Shown here: in pieces, positions 1-5,804 of the stretch
How positions within the stretch are numbered: position 1 is the first letter of the stretch
Layout: each line of letters opens with the position of its first letter
Assembly: GCA_019683665.1 (NCBI GenBank)
Contig: JADGIB010000215.1
Span: forward strand, 1-6,380
Length of the DNA: 6,380 nt
Direction: 5' to 3'
DNA from: Solirubrobacteraceae bacterium
GTDB lineage: Bacteria; Actinomycetota; Thermoleophilia; Solirubrobacterales; Solirubrobacteraceae
The notes under the pieces: model-generated
The model's input: only the letters and a program-made list of their open reading frames with translations
What the model was told of the DNA's origin: nothing
The model's database searches: none
Made by a program: the position numbers and the translations under genes

Positions 1-18
1 TATTTTTATAACAGACAG
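1..18 (+). other. Probable Tn5/Nextera adapter residue at contig end
   Basis: These 18 bases are strongly AT-rich inside a window of roughly three-quarters GC. Aligned without gaps to bases 2-19 of the Tn5 mosaic end (AGATGTGTATAAGAGACAG, from memory), they match at 14 of 18 positions, and all four mismatches fall where the mosaic end has G. The orientation is that expected for an adapter reading into an insert. I infer an error-containing adapter remnant rather than genomic sequence. The alternative is a chance AT-rich patch. Confidence 0.6.
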
Positions 19-19
19 C

Positions 20-439
20 ACCCACCCCTCCCCCGGCCGCCGCGGCGGGGGGCCGGCCCGGGCGCCCGGGGACGGGCTGCGGATCTTCTGCGGCCCGACC
101 GACGACGGGTCGCGGTTCGCCGGGCCGTGGACGCCGGCGGCCGACCTCGCCGGGCCCGACGGCGCCGTCGCCCGCGAGTTCGTGTGGGCGGCGCTCGACT
201 GCCCGAGCGGGATCGCCTGCCTGGCCTTCGACGGCGTCGAGGTCATGCTCCTGGGCCGGATGGCGGCCGAGCTGCGCGCCCCGGTGACGCCCGGGGTCGA
301 GCACGTCGTGCAGGCGTGGACGCTGGGCCGCGAGCGGCGCAAGCTGTTCTCGGCCAGCGCGCTGCACGACGCGGACGGGCGCGTGCTCGCGGTGGCGCGG
401 GCCGTGTGGATCGAGATGCCGCCCGACGCCCGCCCCTAG
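20..439 (+). CDS. Hotdog-fold thioesterase-like protein, C-terminal part
   Basis: An open frame runs in from the left edge to the TAG at 437-439; the true start is outside the window, so this is a 5'-partial gene. From about position 56 the frame reads like a family member: an APGDGLRIFCGP stretch (62-97), then FVWAALDCPSG (179-211), a GR..A.L segment (254-274) and WTLGRERRKLFSASAL (317-364), ending in a final ARAVWIEM strand. This order resembles small PaaI/4HBT-like hotdog proteins of Actinobacteria, which usually act on acyl-CoA thioesters. I infer the fold from this pattern; the catalytic residues and substrate are not established. The first ~12 codons (20-55) are G/C-only low-complexity sequence and do not look like the family, so they may be sequencing noise adjoining the adapter-like bases. 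A downstream GTG at 182 would remove conserved sequence and is unlikely to be the start. The stop codon overlaps the putative promoter of the next gene. Confidence 0.6.
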   Translation, partial: THPSPGRRGGGPARAPGDGLRIFCGPTDDGSRFAGPWTPAADLAGPDGAVAREFVWAALDCPSGIACLAFDGVEVMLLGRMAAELRAPVTPGVEHVVQAWTLGRERRKLFSASALHDADGRVLAVARAVWIEMPPDARP

Positions 440-442
440 ACT
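437..442 (+). promoter_or_regulatory. Putative -10 element (TAGACT), leaderless start
   Basis: TAGACT fits the TAnnnT form of actinobacterial -10 elements and lies exactly 7 nt before the ATG at 450, which would put transcription start at or next to the start codon. There is no Shine-Dalgarno sequence in the 10 nt between the previous stop and this ATG. The TAG of the thioesterase gene is part of the hexamer. No convincing -35 is visible. The same spacing recurs at three other starts in the window. Confidence 0.45.
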
Positions 443-449
443 CCGGTCG

Positions 450-674
450 ATGCCGCTCCCGCCGAAGAAGCCCTGGTCCGAGCTCTCCCCCCGCCAGCGG
501 GCCGCGACGCTCACCGCCGTCGCCGTCCAGCTGAGCCTGCTCACCGCCGCCCTGACCGACCTGCGCCGCCGCCCGGCGAGCGAGGTGCGGGGGCCGAAGC
601 GGGCGTGGGTGCTCGCGTCGTTCGTGAACTTCGTCGGGCCGCTGGCCTACTTCGCGTTCGGGCGCCGGCGCTGA
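450..674 (+). CDS. Small PLDc_N-type two-helix membrane protein
   Basis: A 74-aa protein with a short Pro/Lys-rich N-terminus, a conserved-looking PWSELSPRQR segment (residues 8-17), a first hydrophobic helix (about 18-36), a basic loop with DLRRRPASEVRGPK (37-50), and a second helix (about 52-70) ending in FVNFVGPLAYFAFGRRR. The pairing of D-L-rrrP, the GPK turn and the FVNFvGPLaYf.fGR ending is characteristic of PLDc_N domain proteins, small membrane proteins named after the N-terminal segment of cardiolipin synthases. Stand-alone copies lack the phospholipase D catalytic domain and have no defined activity. The positive loop and C-terminus suggest both ends are cytoplasmic (inference). It lies 10 nt after the thioesterase stop but has its own -10-like hexamer. 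Its last 28 bp overlap the tail of the convergent coiled-coil gene. Confidence 0.8.
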   Translation: MPLPPKKPWSELSPRQRAATLTAVAVQLSLLTAALTDLRRRPASEVRGPKRAWVLASFVNFVGPLAYFAFGRRR

Positions 675-937
675 GCGGCCGCGCGCACCCGCCGGGCGAC
701 CGCCAGCCGCGTCCACCACGGTCCGGTCGACAGCTCGAGCACGAGCCGGCGCAGCGCCTGCTCGCGGTCGTGGGCCTGCTGCGCGGCGACGTGCAGCTCG
801 TCGATGCGGGCCCGCAGCTCGTCGCGCTCGGCGCGCAGCGCGTCCAGCTCCTCGCGCTCGCGCTCCTCCAGCTCCGTCGTCCACTCCCACGCCGGCCGGC
901 GGCGGTCCCGGACGACGATCTCCCCATCACCAGGCAT
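647..937 (-). CDS. Small leucine-heptad coiled-coil protein, unknown function
   Basis: A 96-aa protein that I do not recognise as a named family. The N-terminus (1-19) is charged and ends WEW. Residues 20-69 form a predicted parallel-type coiled coil: L34, L41, L48, A55, L62 and L69 are spaced exactly seven apart, with L31, I45, A52 and V66 on the companion core positions and Glu/Arg/Asp elsewhere. The C-terminal third (70-96) has GPWWTRL followed by a very basic RRVRAAAQRRRP tail that could contact nucleic acid or the membrane surface (inference). Codon use is strongly G/C-ending, as in the neighbouring genes, which supports real coding. I chose the ATG at 937 because a GAACCT hexamer sits 7 nt upstream, as at other starts here. 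A GTG at 988 in the same frame would add 17 residues but lies inside the inverted repeat at 984-1018. The 3' end overlaps the PLDc_N gene by 28 bp, tail to tail. Confidence 0.65.
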   Translation of the reverse strand: MPGDGEIVVRDRRRPAWEWTTELEEREREELDALRAERDELRARIDELHVAAQQAHDREQALRRLVLELSTGPWWTRLAVARRVRAAAQRRRPNAK

Positions 938-944
938 GGTTGCG

Positions 945-950
945 AGGTTC
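945..950 (-). promoter_or_regulatory. Possible -10 element (GAACCT) for coiled-coil gene
   Basis: Read on the minus strand, GAACCT lies 7 nt before the ATG at 937. It keeps the A at position 2 and T at position 6 of TAnnnT but has G instead of T at position 1, so it is weaker than the others. No Shine-Dalgarno is present, which fits a leaderless transcript. Support comes mainly from the identical spacing seen at three other genes. Confidence 0.3.
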
Positions 951-983
951 GCGGCCGGCCCGCGCAACCCTCCCGCGACGTCC

Positions 984-1018
984 GGCACATGACATCGACC
1001 CGTCCGACGCCATGTGCC
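984..1018. repeat. 8-bp perfect inverted repeat, 19-nt spacer
   Basis: GGCACATG at 984-991 and its exact reverse complement CATGTGCC at 1011-1018 flank 19 nt. The arm centres are 27 bp apart, about 2.5 helical turns. The repeat lies 47-81 bp upstream of the coiled-coil start at 937. It could be a regulator-binding site for that gene or a stem-loop in RNA. The separation suits a dimer binding two half-sites less well than a close palindrome would, so function is open. Confidence 0.45.
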
Positions 1019-1040
1019 ACACGTCCGCAGCCGGCGCCCC

Positions 1041-1067
1041 CGGGTATCGCCCCAGGGCGAACACCCG
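1041..1067 (-). terminator. Second hairpin downstream of rnj (interrupted 11-bp stem)
   Basis: CGGGT (1041-1045) pairs with ACCCG (1063-1067), and inside it TCGCCC (1047-1052) pairs with GGGCGA (1055-1060) around a 2-nt tip; a 1-nt/2-nt internal loop separates the two helices. In practice the inner stem would probably open its last pair to give a 4-nt loop. It starts 33 nt past the rnj stop. No U-tract follows, as is common for high-GC actinobacterial terminators. It could act with the adjacent hairpin as a tandem terminator or as a 3'-end stabiliser. Confidence 0.45.
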
Positions 1068-1078
1068 CTGAGGGCGTC

Positions 1079-1099
1079 GAGCCTGCTGGGCGCAGGCTC
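1079..1099 (-). terminator. Hairpin immediately after rnj stop
   Basis: GAGCCTGC (1079-1086) and GCAGGCTC (1092-1099) form a perfect 8-bp stem with a 5-nt loop. The stem begins one base after the TAG stop of rnj (1103-1101). The position and strength point to a 3'-end structure of the dapA-rnj transcript. There is no run of T on the minus strand after it, so termination would be of the U-tract-free kind, or the stem may protect the 3' end from exonucleases. Confidence 0.6.
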
Positions 1100-1100
1100 C

Positions 1101-2765
1101 CTAGACCTCGACCACGACCGGCAGCACCATCGGCCGCCGCTTCAGGCGCTCGTAGACGAACTGCGCGAGGTCGTCGTGGAGGATCTGCTGGAGGAGGTCG
1201 ATCTCGCGGATCTCCTCGGCGGCGGCGCGCTCGAGCGACTGCTCGACGGTGTCGCGGATCTCGTCGAGGAGGTCGTCGGCCTCGGCCCGGAACGGGACGC
1301 CCCGGAAGATGACCTCCGGCTCGGCGACCGACGAGCCGTCCTGCTCGCTGATCGTCGCGACGACGACGAAGATCCCGTCGGCCGACAGCATCCGCCGGTC
1401 GCGCAGCGCGACGTCGGCGACGTCGCCGATGTCGACCCCGTCGACGAACACCATGCCGCTCGGCTCCGGGTCGCCGAAGCGGGCGCCGCGCGCGTCGATC
1501 TCCAGCGGCCGGCCGTTGACGCCGTGGAAGACGTTGGCGGGGTCGATGCCGACCGCCTCGGCGAGCTGGCCGTGGAGCTGGATGCGCCGGTAGTCGCCGT
1601 GGAACGGCATGACGTAGCGCGGCTTGACGAGGTTGAGCATGAGCTTCAGCTCCTCGACGTAGCCGTGGCCGGACGCGTGGATCGGCGCGTCGCGGGTCGT
1701 GATGACCTCGCAGCCGATCTGGTAGAGCCGGTCGACGGTCTCGTTGACCGCGCGCTCGTTGCCCGGGATGGGCGTGGCCGAGAAGACGACGGTGTCGCCG
1801 CGGTGCAGCTCAACCTGCGGGTGGTCGCGGTGGGCCATCCGCCGCAGCGCGCTGAGCGGCTCGCCCTGCGACCCGGTCGAGATGATGACGATCCTGTCGT
1901 CGGGGAAGTCGTCGATCTCGCGCGCCTGGACGAGCATCCCGTCCGGCACGTCGATGTGGCCGAGCGAGCGGCCGATGTTGACGTTCTTGCGCATCGACCG
2001 CCCGACGAGCGCGACCTTGCGCCCGTGGGCGGCGGCCGCGTCGATCACCTGCTGGACGCGATGGATGTTCGACGCGAACGAGGTCACGACGATCCGGCCC
2101 TCGCAGCGCCCGAAGACCTCCTCGAGGTGCGGGCCGACCCCGGACTCGCTGATCGACCAGCCGGGCCGGTCGGCGTTCGTCGAGTCGCCGCACAGCAGCA
2201 GCAGGCCCTCGCGCCCGAGCTCGGCCAGGCGGGCGACGTCGGCGGGGCGCCCGTCGACCGGCGTCTGGTCGAACTTGTAGTCCCCGGTGATGAGCATCGT
2301 CCCCAGGTCGGTCGTCAGCGCGACCGCGCACGAGTCGGGGATCGAGTGCGTCATGTGGATGAGCTCGAGGTCGAACGGGCCGAGCTCGATCGTCTCCCCC
2401 GGCTCGACGTCCTCGAGCTCGACGTCGCGCAGGCGGTGCTCGTCGAGCTTGGAGCGGGCCATCGCCATCGTCAGCCGGCGCCCGAGGACGGGGATGTCCT
2501 GGCCGAGCTCGCGCAGGACGAACGGCAGGGCGCCGATGTGGTCCTCGTGGCCGTGGGTGATGACGATCGCCTCGATGTCGTCGGCCCGGTCGCGCAGGTA
2601 GGAGAAGTCGGGCAGCACGAGGTCGATGCCCATCATGTCCGCGGTCGGGAACCGCAGGCCGGTGTCGACGACGACGATCCGGTCGTCGAACTCGACGACC
2701 GTCATGTTCTTGCCGATCTCGCCCAGCCCGCCCAGCGGGAGGACGCGCAGGGTCCCGGCGCTCAC
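1101..2765 (-). CDS. rnj: Ribonuclease J (metallo-beta-lactamase/beta-CASP)
   Basis: A 554-aa protein, the usual length for RNase J, a cytoplasmic zinc-dependent enzyme with endonuclease and 5'-3' exonuclease activity in mRNA decay and rRNA maturation. Visible motifs in order: PLGGLGEIGKN (10-20), VDTGLRFP and MMGIDLVLPD (33-53), the metal site HGHEDH (71-76), HSIPDSC and the metal ligand D162 in ITGDYKFD, GDSTNAD, then the beta-CASP part with SFASNIHR, GRSMRKN, STGSQGEPLSALRRMA and SATPIPGNE, SGHG with H367, and PFHGDYR with H389. A C-terminal domain follows. The start is a GTG at 2765 whose GTGA overlaps the dapA TGA stop by 4 nt, so translation is probably coupled to dapA. All catalytic motifs are intact. 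A dapA-rnj order is common in Actinobacteria. Two hairpins follow the stop. Confidence 0.95.
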   Translation of the reverse strand: MSAGTLRVLPLGGLGEIGKNMTVVEFDDRIVVVDTGLRFPTADMMGIDLVLPDFSYLRDRADDIEAIVITHGHEDHIGALPFVLRELGQDIPVLGRRLTMAMARSKLDEHRLRDVELEDVEPGETIELGPFDLELIHMTHSIPDSCAVALTTDLGTMLITGDYKFDQTPVDGRPADVARLAELGREGLLLLCGDSTNADRPGWSISESGVGPHLEEVFGRCEGRIVVTSFASNIHRVQQVIDAAAAHGRKVALVGRSMRKNVNIGRSLGHIDVPDGMLVQAREIDDFPDDRIVIISTGSQGEPLSALRRMAHRDHPQVELHRGDTVVFSATPIPGNERAVNETVDRLYQIGCEVITTRDAPIHASGHGYVEELKLMLNLVKPRYVMPFHGDYRRIQLHGQLAEAVGIDPANVFHGVNGRPLEIDARGARFGDPEPSGMVFVDGVDIGDVADVALRDRRMLSADGIFVVVATISEQDGSSVAEPEVIFRGVPFRAEADDLLDEIRDTVEQSLERAAAEEIREIDLLQQILHDDLAQFVYERLKRRPMVLPVVVEV

Positions 2766-3622
2766 GACGCGGCGCCGCTCAGCAGCCCGTGACGTTCCAG
2801 GGCCGCCCGGATCTCGGCCTTCTCCTCGTCGCTGGCCTCGACGAGCGGCAGCCGCAGCCCGCCGGCGCGCAGCCCGATCATCTCGACGGCGGCCTTCACG
2901 GGGATCGGGTTCGTCGTCACGCCCATCGCCGCGTAGACGTCGCGCAGCGAGGCGTCGATCTCGGCCCGCCGCTCCGGCTCGGCGACCATCCGGGCCATCT
3001 CGTCGCCGACGACGTGGCTGGCGACGAGGATGCCGCCGTGGCCGCCGAGGTCGAGCGTGCGGGCGAAGATCTCGTCGTTGCCCGCGTACAGCTCGAGCCC
3101 GTCGACGAGCGCGAGGTTGTCGTTGTTGGCCTGCTTGACCGCGGTGACGTGCTCGAGCTGGGCGAGCTCCGCGAGCAGGTCGTTGGGCATGTCGGTCCCG
3201 GTCCGGCTGGGGATGTTGTAGAGGACGATCGGCTTGTCGGTGGCCCGGTCGACCTCGCGGAAGTGGGCGACGATCCCGCGCCGGTTCGGGCGGTTGTAGT
3301 ACGGGGTGACCGACAGGACCGCGTCGACGCCGAGCTCGGTCGCGCGCTCGGTCAGGTGGACGGCGTGCCGCGTGTCGTTGGACCCGGTGCCGGCGATGAT
3401 CGTCAGGCCCTCCGGGCGCTCGCGCACCGCGAGCTCGACGAGGCCGAGGTGCTCCTCGTCGGTGAGGGTCGCGGCCTCCCCGGTGGTGCCGCAGACGACG
3501 ATGCCGTCGCTGCCGTGGTCGCGCAGGTGGTGCATGAGTGCCACGAACGCCTCCTCGTCGACCTTCAGGTCGGCGTCGAACGGCGTGATGATGGCGGTGA
3601 TGACGGTTCCGAGACTGCCCAC
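2762..3622 (-). CDS. dapA: 4-hydroxy-tetrahydrodipicolinate synthase
   Basis: A 286-aa (beta/alpha)8-barrel enzyme that condenses pyruvate with aspartate semialdehyde, the first committed step of the diaminopimelate/lysine pathway, in the cytoplasm. Visible are the N-terminal TAIITPF (9-15), GTTGEAATL with the Thr pair T46-T47, GTGSNDT (78-84), SVTPYYNRP with Y109, LYNIPSRTG with catalytic Y135 and R140, and the Schiff-base lysine K163 in AVKQANND, followed by a GGHGGILVASH loop. The length is close to the usual ~290-300 aa. I chose the GTG at 3622 because the protein begins MGSLGTVITAIITPF, as the family does, and a GATACT hexamer lies 7 nt upstream; the frame continues upstream without family-like sequence. 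It overlaps rnj by 4 nt and is divergent from recD2 across 63 bp. No dapB is present in the window. Confidence 0.95.
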   Translation of the reverse strand: MGSLGTVITAIITPFDADLKVDEEAFVALMHHLRDHGSDGIVVCGTTGEAATLTDEEHLGLVELAVRERPEGLTIIAGTGSNDTRHAVHLTERATELGVDAVLSVTPYYNRPNRRGIVAHFREVDRATDKPIVLYNIPSRTGTDMPNDLLAELAQLEHVTAVKQANNDNLALVDGLELYAGNDEIFARTLDLGGHGGILVASHVVGDEMARMVAEPERRAEIDASLRDVYAAMGVTTNPIPVKAAVEMIGLRAGGLRLPLVEASDEEKAEIRAALERHGLLSGAAS

Positions 3623-3629
3623 GCACTGC

Positions 3630-3635
3630 AGTATC
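3630..3635 (-). promoter_or_regulatory. Putative -10 element (GATACT) for dapA-rnj
   Basis: On the minus strand GATACT lies exactly 7 nt before the dapA GTG at 3622. It matches the TATACT-like form except for its first base. The leader would be zero or a few nt, leaving no room for a lysine riboswitch or attenuator. A -35 is not evident. It supports the chosen GTG start. Confidence 0.45.
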
Positions 3636-3672
3636 TCAGCGTCGGCGGTCGCGTGGGCTCCGGGTCGCCGTC

Positions 3673-3678
3673 TAGCGT
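3673..3678 (+). promoter_or_regulatory. Putative -10 element (TAGCGT) for recD2
   Basis: TAGCGT fits TAnnnT and is separated by exactly 7 nt from the recD2 ATG at 3686, the same geometry as TAGACT before the PLDc_N gene. No Shine-Dalgarno lies at a normal distance, so a leaderless transcript is likely. This element and the dapA -10 face away from each other within a 63-bp divergent intergenic region (3623-3685). Confidence 0.45.
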
Positions 3679-3685
3679 CCAGGCG

Positions 3686-5794
3686 ATGACCGAGCAGCTC
3701 GCCGTCGAGGTGTCCCGCGTGCGCTTCGCCACCGACGACGGCGGCTTCGCGGTCGTCGACGCGGTGACCGGCGACGGCGACCCGGTCGTCGTCTGCGGTC
3801 CGCTCGCCCACGTCCACGCGGGCGACGCGATGGAGGTGCGCGGAACCTGGCGCGACCACCCCCGCCACGGCCGCCAGTTCCACGCCGCCGACGTGCGGAT
3901 CGCCGAGCCGGCCTCGGAGGCGGCGCTGCTGGCGATCCTGTCGTCGATCAGGCACGTCGGGCCGCGCGGCGCCGCGTTCCTGCTCCAGCGCCACGGGACC
4001 GCGGTCCTCGAGGTCGTCGACGCCGACCCGCACGCGCGGCTGCGCGAGGTGCCGGGGATCGGCCCGGTGCGGATCGGCCCGGCGGTCGAGGCGTGGCGCG
4101 AGGCGCGGGCGCTGCGCGCCGTGCGGCTGTTCCTCGACGCGCACGGCGTCCCGGCCGCGGTCGCGGGCCGGGTCATCCGCGCGCTCGGCGCCGACGCCGT
4201 CGACGTCCTCACCGTCGACCCGTACCGGCTGGCGGAGCTGGACGGGATCGGCTTCGCGACCGCGGACGCGCTCGCGCGGGCGCTCGGGGTCGAGCCGGGC
4301 GACGAGCGGCGGCTGGCCGCCGGGGTCGTCCACGTCCTGCGCGAGGCCGAGCGCGACGGGCACTGCCACCTGCCCCGCGAGGCGCTGCGCGAGCGCGCCC
4401 GCCGGCTGCTCGGCGCCGACCCGGACCCGGCGCTCGCCGCGCTGGAGCAGTCGGGCGCGGTCGTCGTCGACGGGGACCGGGTCGCCGACGCGCGCCTGCA
4501 CCGGATCGAGTCGCGCCTGGCCGAGCGGGTCCGCGCGCTCCTGCGCGACGGCCCGGTCCACGGCGGCCCGCTGCCCGAGCGCCCGACCGACGGCGCGTTC
4601 GCCCCCACCGACGCCCAGTGGCACGCGGTCCAGCGGGCGCTGAGCGGGCGCCTGTCGATCCTCACCGGCGGGCCGGGCACCGGCAAGACGCAGACGCTGC
4701 GCGCGCTCGTCGACGTCGTCCGGGCCCGGCGGCTGCGGGCCGTGCTGTGCGCGCCGACCGGGAAGGCGGCGCGGCGGATGGCGGAGGCGACCGGCGCCGA
4801 GGCGTCGACGATCCACCGGCTGCTGGGCTGGCAGCCGGGCGAGGGGTTCGTGCACGGCCCCGGCGACCCGATCCCCGGCTGCGACGTGCTGATCGTCGAC
4901 GAGGCGTCGATGCTCGACGTGCGGCTGGCCGCGGCGCTGTTCGGCGCCGTCGGCGACGCCACGCACGTCGTCCTCGTCGGCGACCCCGACCAGCTCGCCC
5001 CGGTCGGGCCGGGGCGGGTCCTCGGCGACCTGCTCGCCTCCGAGGCGGTGCCGGTCACGCGGCTGACCGAGGTCTTCCGCCAGGCGGCGCGGTCGCTCAT
5101 CGTCCGGGCCGCCCACGCGATCAACGAGGGGCGCGCGCCGTCGCGCGACCTGCCCGACGACGTCGTGCGCGACTTCTACTTCGTCGGGCGCTCCGGGGCG
5201 GCGGCGATCTTCGACGAGGTCGTGTCGCTGGCCGCCGAGCGCCTCCCCCGCCACCTCGGGGTCGACCCGCGCGCCGACGTCCAGGTGCTCGCGCCGATGC
5301 ACCGCGGCCCGGTCGGGATCGACGCGTTCAACGAGGCGCTGCGCGCCCGCCTGAACCCCGACGGCGAGCCGATCGCGGGGACGCCGCTGCGGGTCGGCGA
5401 CCGGGTCGTCCAGACCCGCAACGACCACGAGCGGATGCTCATGAACGGCGAGGTCGGCGTCCTCGTCGCCTACGACCCCGACGAGGCCGAGGCGATCCTC
5501 GCCACCGACGACGGGCGGACGCTGCGCCTGCCCGGCGCCGCGCTCGACACGCTGCGCCTCGCCCACGCGATGTCGGTCCACAAGGCGCAGGGCAGCTCGG
5601 CGCCGGCCGTCGTCGTGCCGCTGTTCACCGGCCACCGGATCATGCTCACCCGCAACCTCGTCTACACGGCGCTGACGCGGGCCGAGCGGCTGTGCGTCTT
5701 CGTCGGGGAGCCCGCCGCGCTCGACCTCGCGCTGCGCCGCGTCGACGCGCGGCGGCGCCACACGCGCCTGGCGGAGCTGGTCGCGGCCGGATGA
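3686..5794 (+). CDS. recD2: RecD2-like ATP-dependent DNA helicase
   Basis: A 702-aa superfamily 1B 5'-3' DNA helicase of the RecD2 (RecD/TraA) type, close to the family's ~720-740 aa. The N-terminus (about 1-75) is the OB-like RecD2 domain with RFATDDGGFAVVDA (13-26). Helix-hairpin-helix segments follow: a weak one around 86-100, EVPGIG (121-126) and LDGIGFATADALA (from 185). Helicase motifs are complete: Walker A GGPGTGKT (328-335), CAPTGKAARRM, Walker B DEAS (405-408), GDPDQLAPVG (432-441), the VFRQ arginine motif (463-466), SVHKAQGSS (630-638) and YTALTRAERL (660-669). RecD2 proteins act outside RecBCD in repair and fork maintenance; no recB or recC is in view. The ATG at 3686 is supported by TAGCGT 7 nt upstream and by the domain start. 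It is divergent from dapA and convergent with the RDD gene. Confidence 0.95.
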   Translation: MTEQLAVEVSRVRFATDDGGFAVVDAVTGDGDPVVVCGPLAHVHAGDAMEVRGTWRDHPRHGRQFHAADVRIAEPASEAALLAILSSIRHVGPRGAAFLLQRHGTAVLEVVDADPHARLREVPGIGPVRIGPAVEAWREARALRAVRLFLDAHGVPAAVAGRVIRALGADAVDVLTVDPYRLAELDGIGFATADALARALGVEPGDERRLAAGVVHVLREAERDGHCHLPREALRERARRLLGADPDPALAALEQSGAVVVDGDRVADARLHRIESRLAERVRALLRDGPVHGGPLPERPTDGAFAPTDAQWHAVQRALSGRLSILTGGPGTGKTQTLRALVDVVRARRLRAVLCAPTGKAARRMAEATGAEASTIHRLLGWQPGEGFVHGPGDPIPGCDVLIVDEASMLDVRLAAALFGAVGDATHVVLVGDPDQLAPVGPGRVLGDLLASEAVPVTRLTEVFRQAARSLIVRAAHAINEGRAPSRDLPDDVVRDFYFVGRSGAAAIFDEVVSLAAERLPRHLGVDPRADVQVLAPMHRGPVGIDAFNEALRARLNPDGEPIAGTPLRVGDRVVQTRNDHERMLMNGEVGVLVAYDPDEAEAILATDDGRTLRLPGAALDTLRLAHAMSVHKAQGSSAPAVVVPLFTGHRIMLTRNLVYTALTRAERLCVFVGEPAALDLALRRVDARRRHTRLAELVAAG

Positions 5795-5804
5795 CGCCGC
5801 CGCG

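Noticed and set aside
127..534. 135-codon plus-strand frame over the thioesterase region
   Set aside because: Arg/Pro/Ala-rich shadow of the adjacent frame, which carries the family-like sequence.
1014..2792. 592-codon plus-strand frame opposite rnj
   Set aside because: It is the mirror of the RNase J gene, with repetitive Asp/Val/Leu/Arg composition and no motifs.
2766..3626. N-terminal extension of the rnj frame across dapA
   Set aside because: The upstream part is an Arg/His-rich out-of-phase reading of dapA; the RNase J family start coincides with the GTG at 2765.
2789..3685. N-terminal extension of the recD2 frame across dapA, antisense
   Set aside because: The frame is open upstream of 3686 but lies antisense to dapA, has no recognisable domain, and the RecD2 N-terminal domain begins right at the ATG at 3686.
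3623..3685. Lysine riboswitch or leader attenuator before dapA
   Set aside because: Only 63 bp separates the divergent starts, and the putative -10 is 7 nt from the GTG, so there is no room for a structured leader.
2762..5761. A ~999-codon minus-strand open frame running antisense through recD2 into dapA
   Set aside because: Only its last 287 codons are real (dapA). The rest is a mirror of recD2, rich in Asp, Arg, Val and Pro with no domain; such long antisense frames are expected when stop codons are rare at very high GC.
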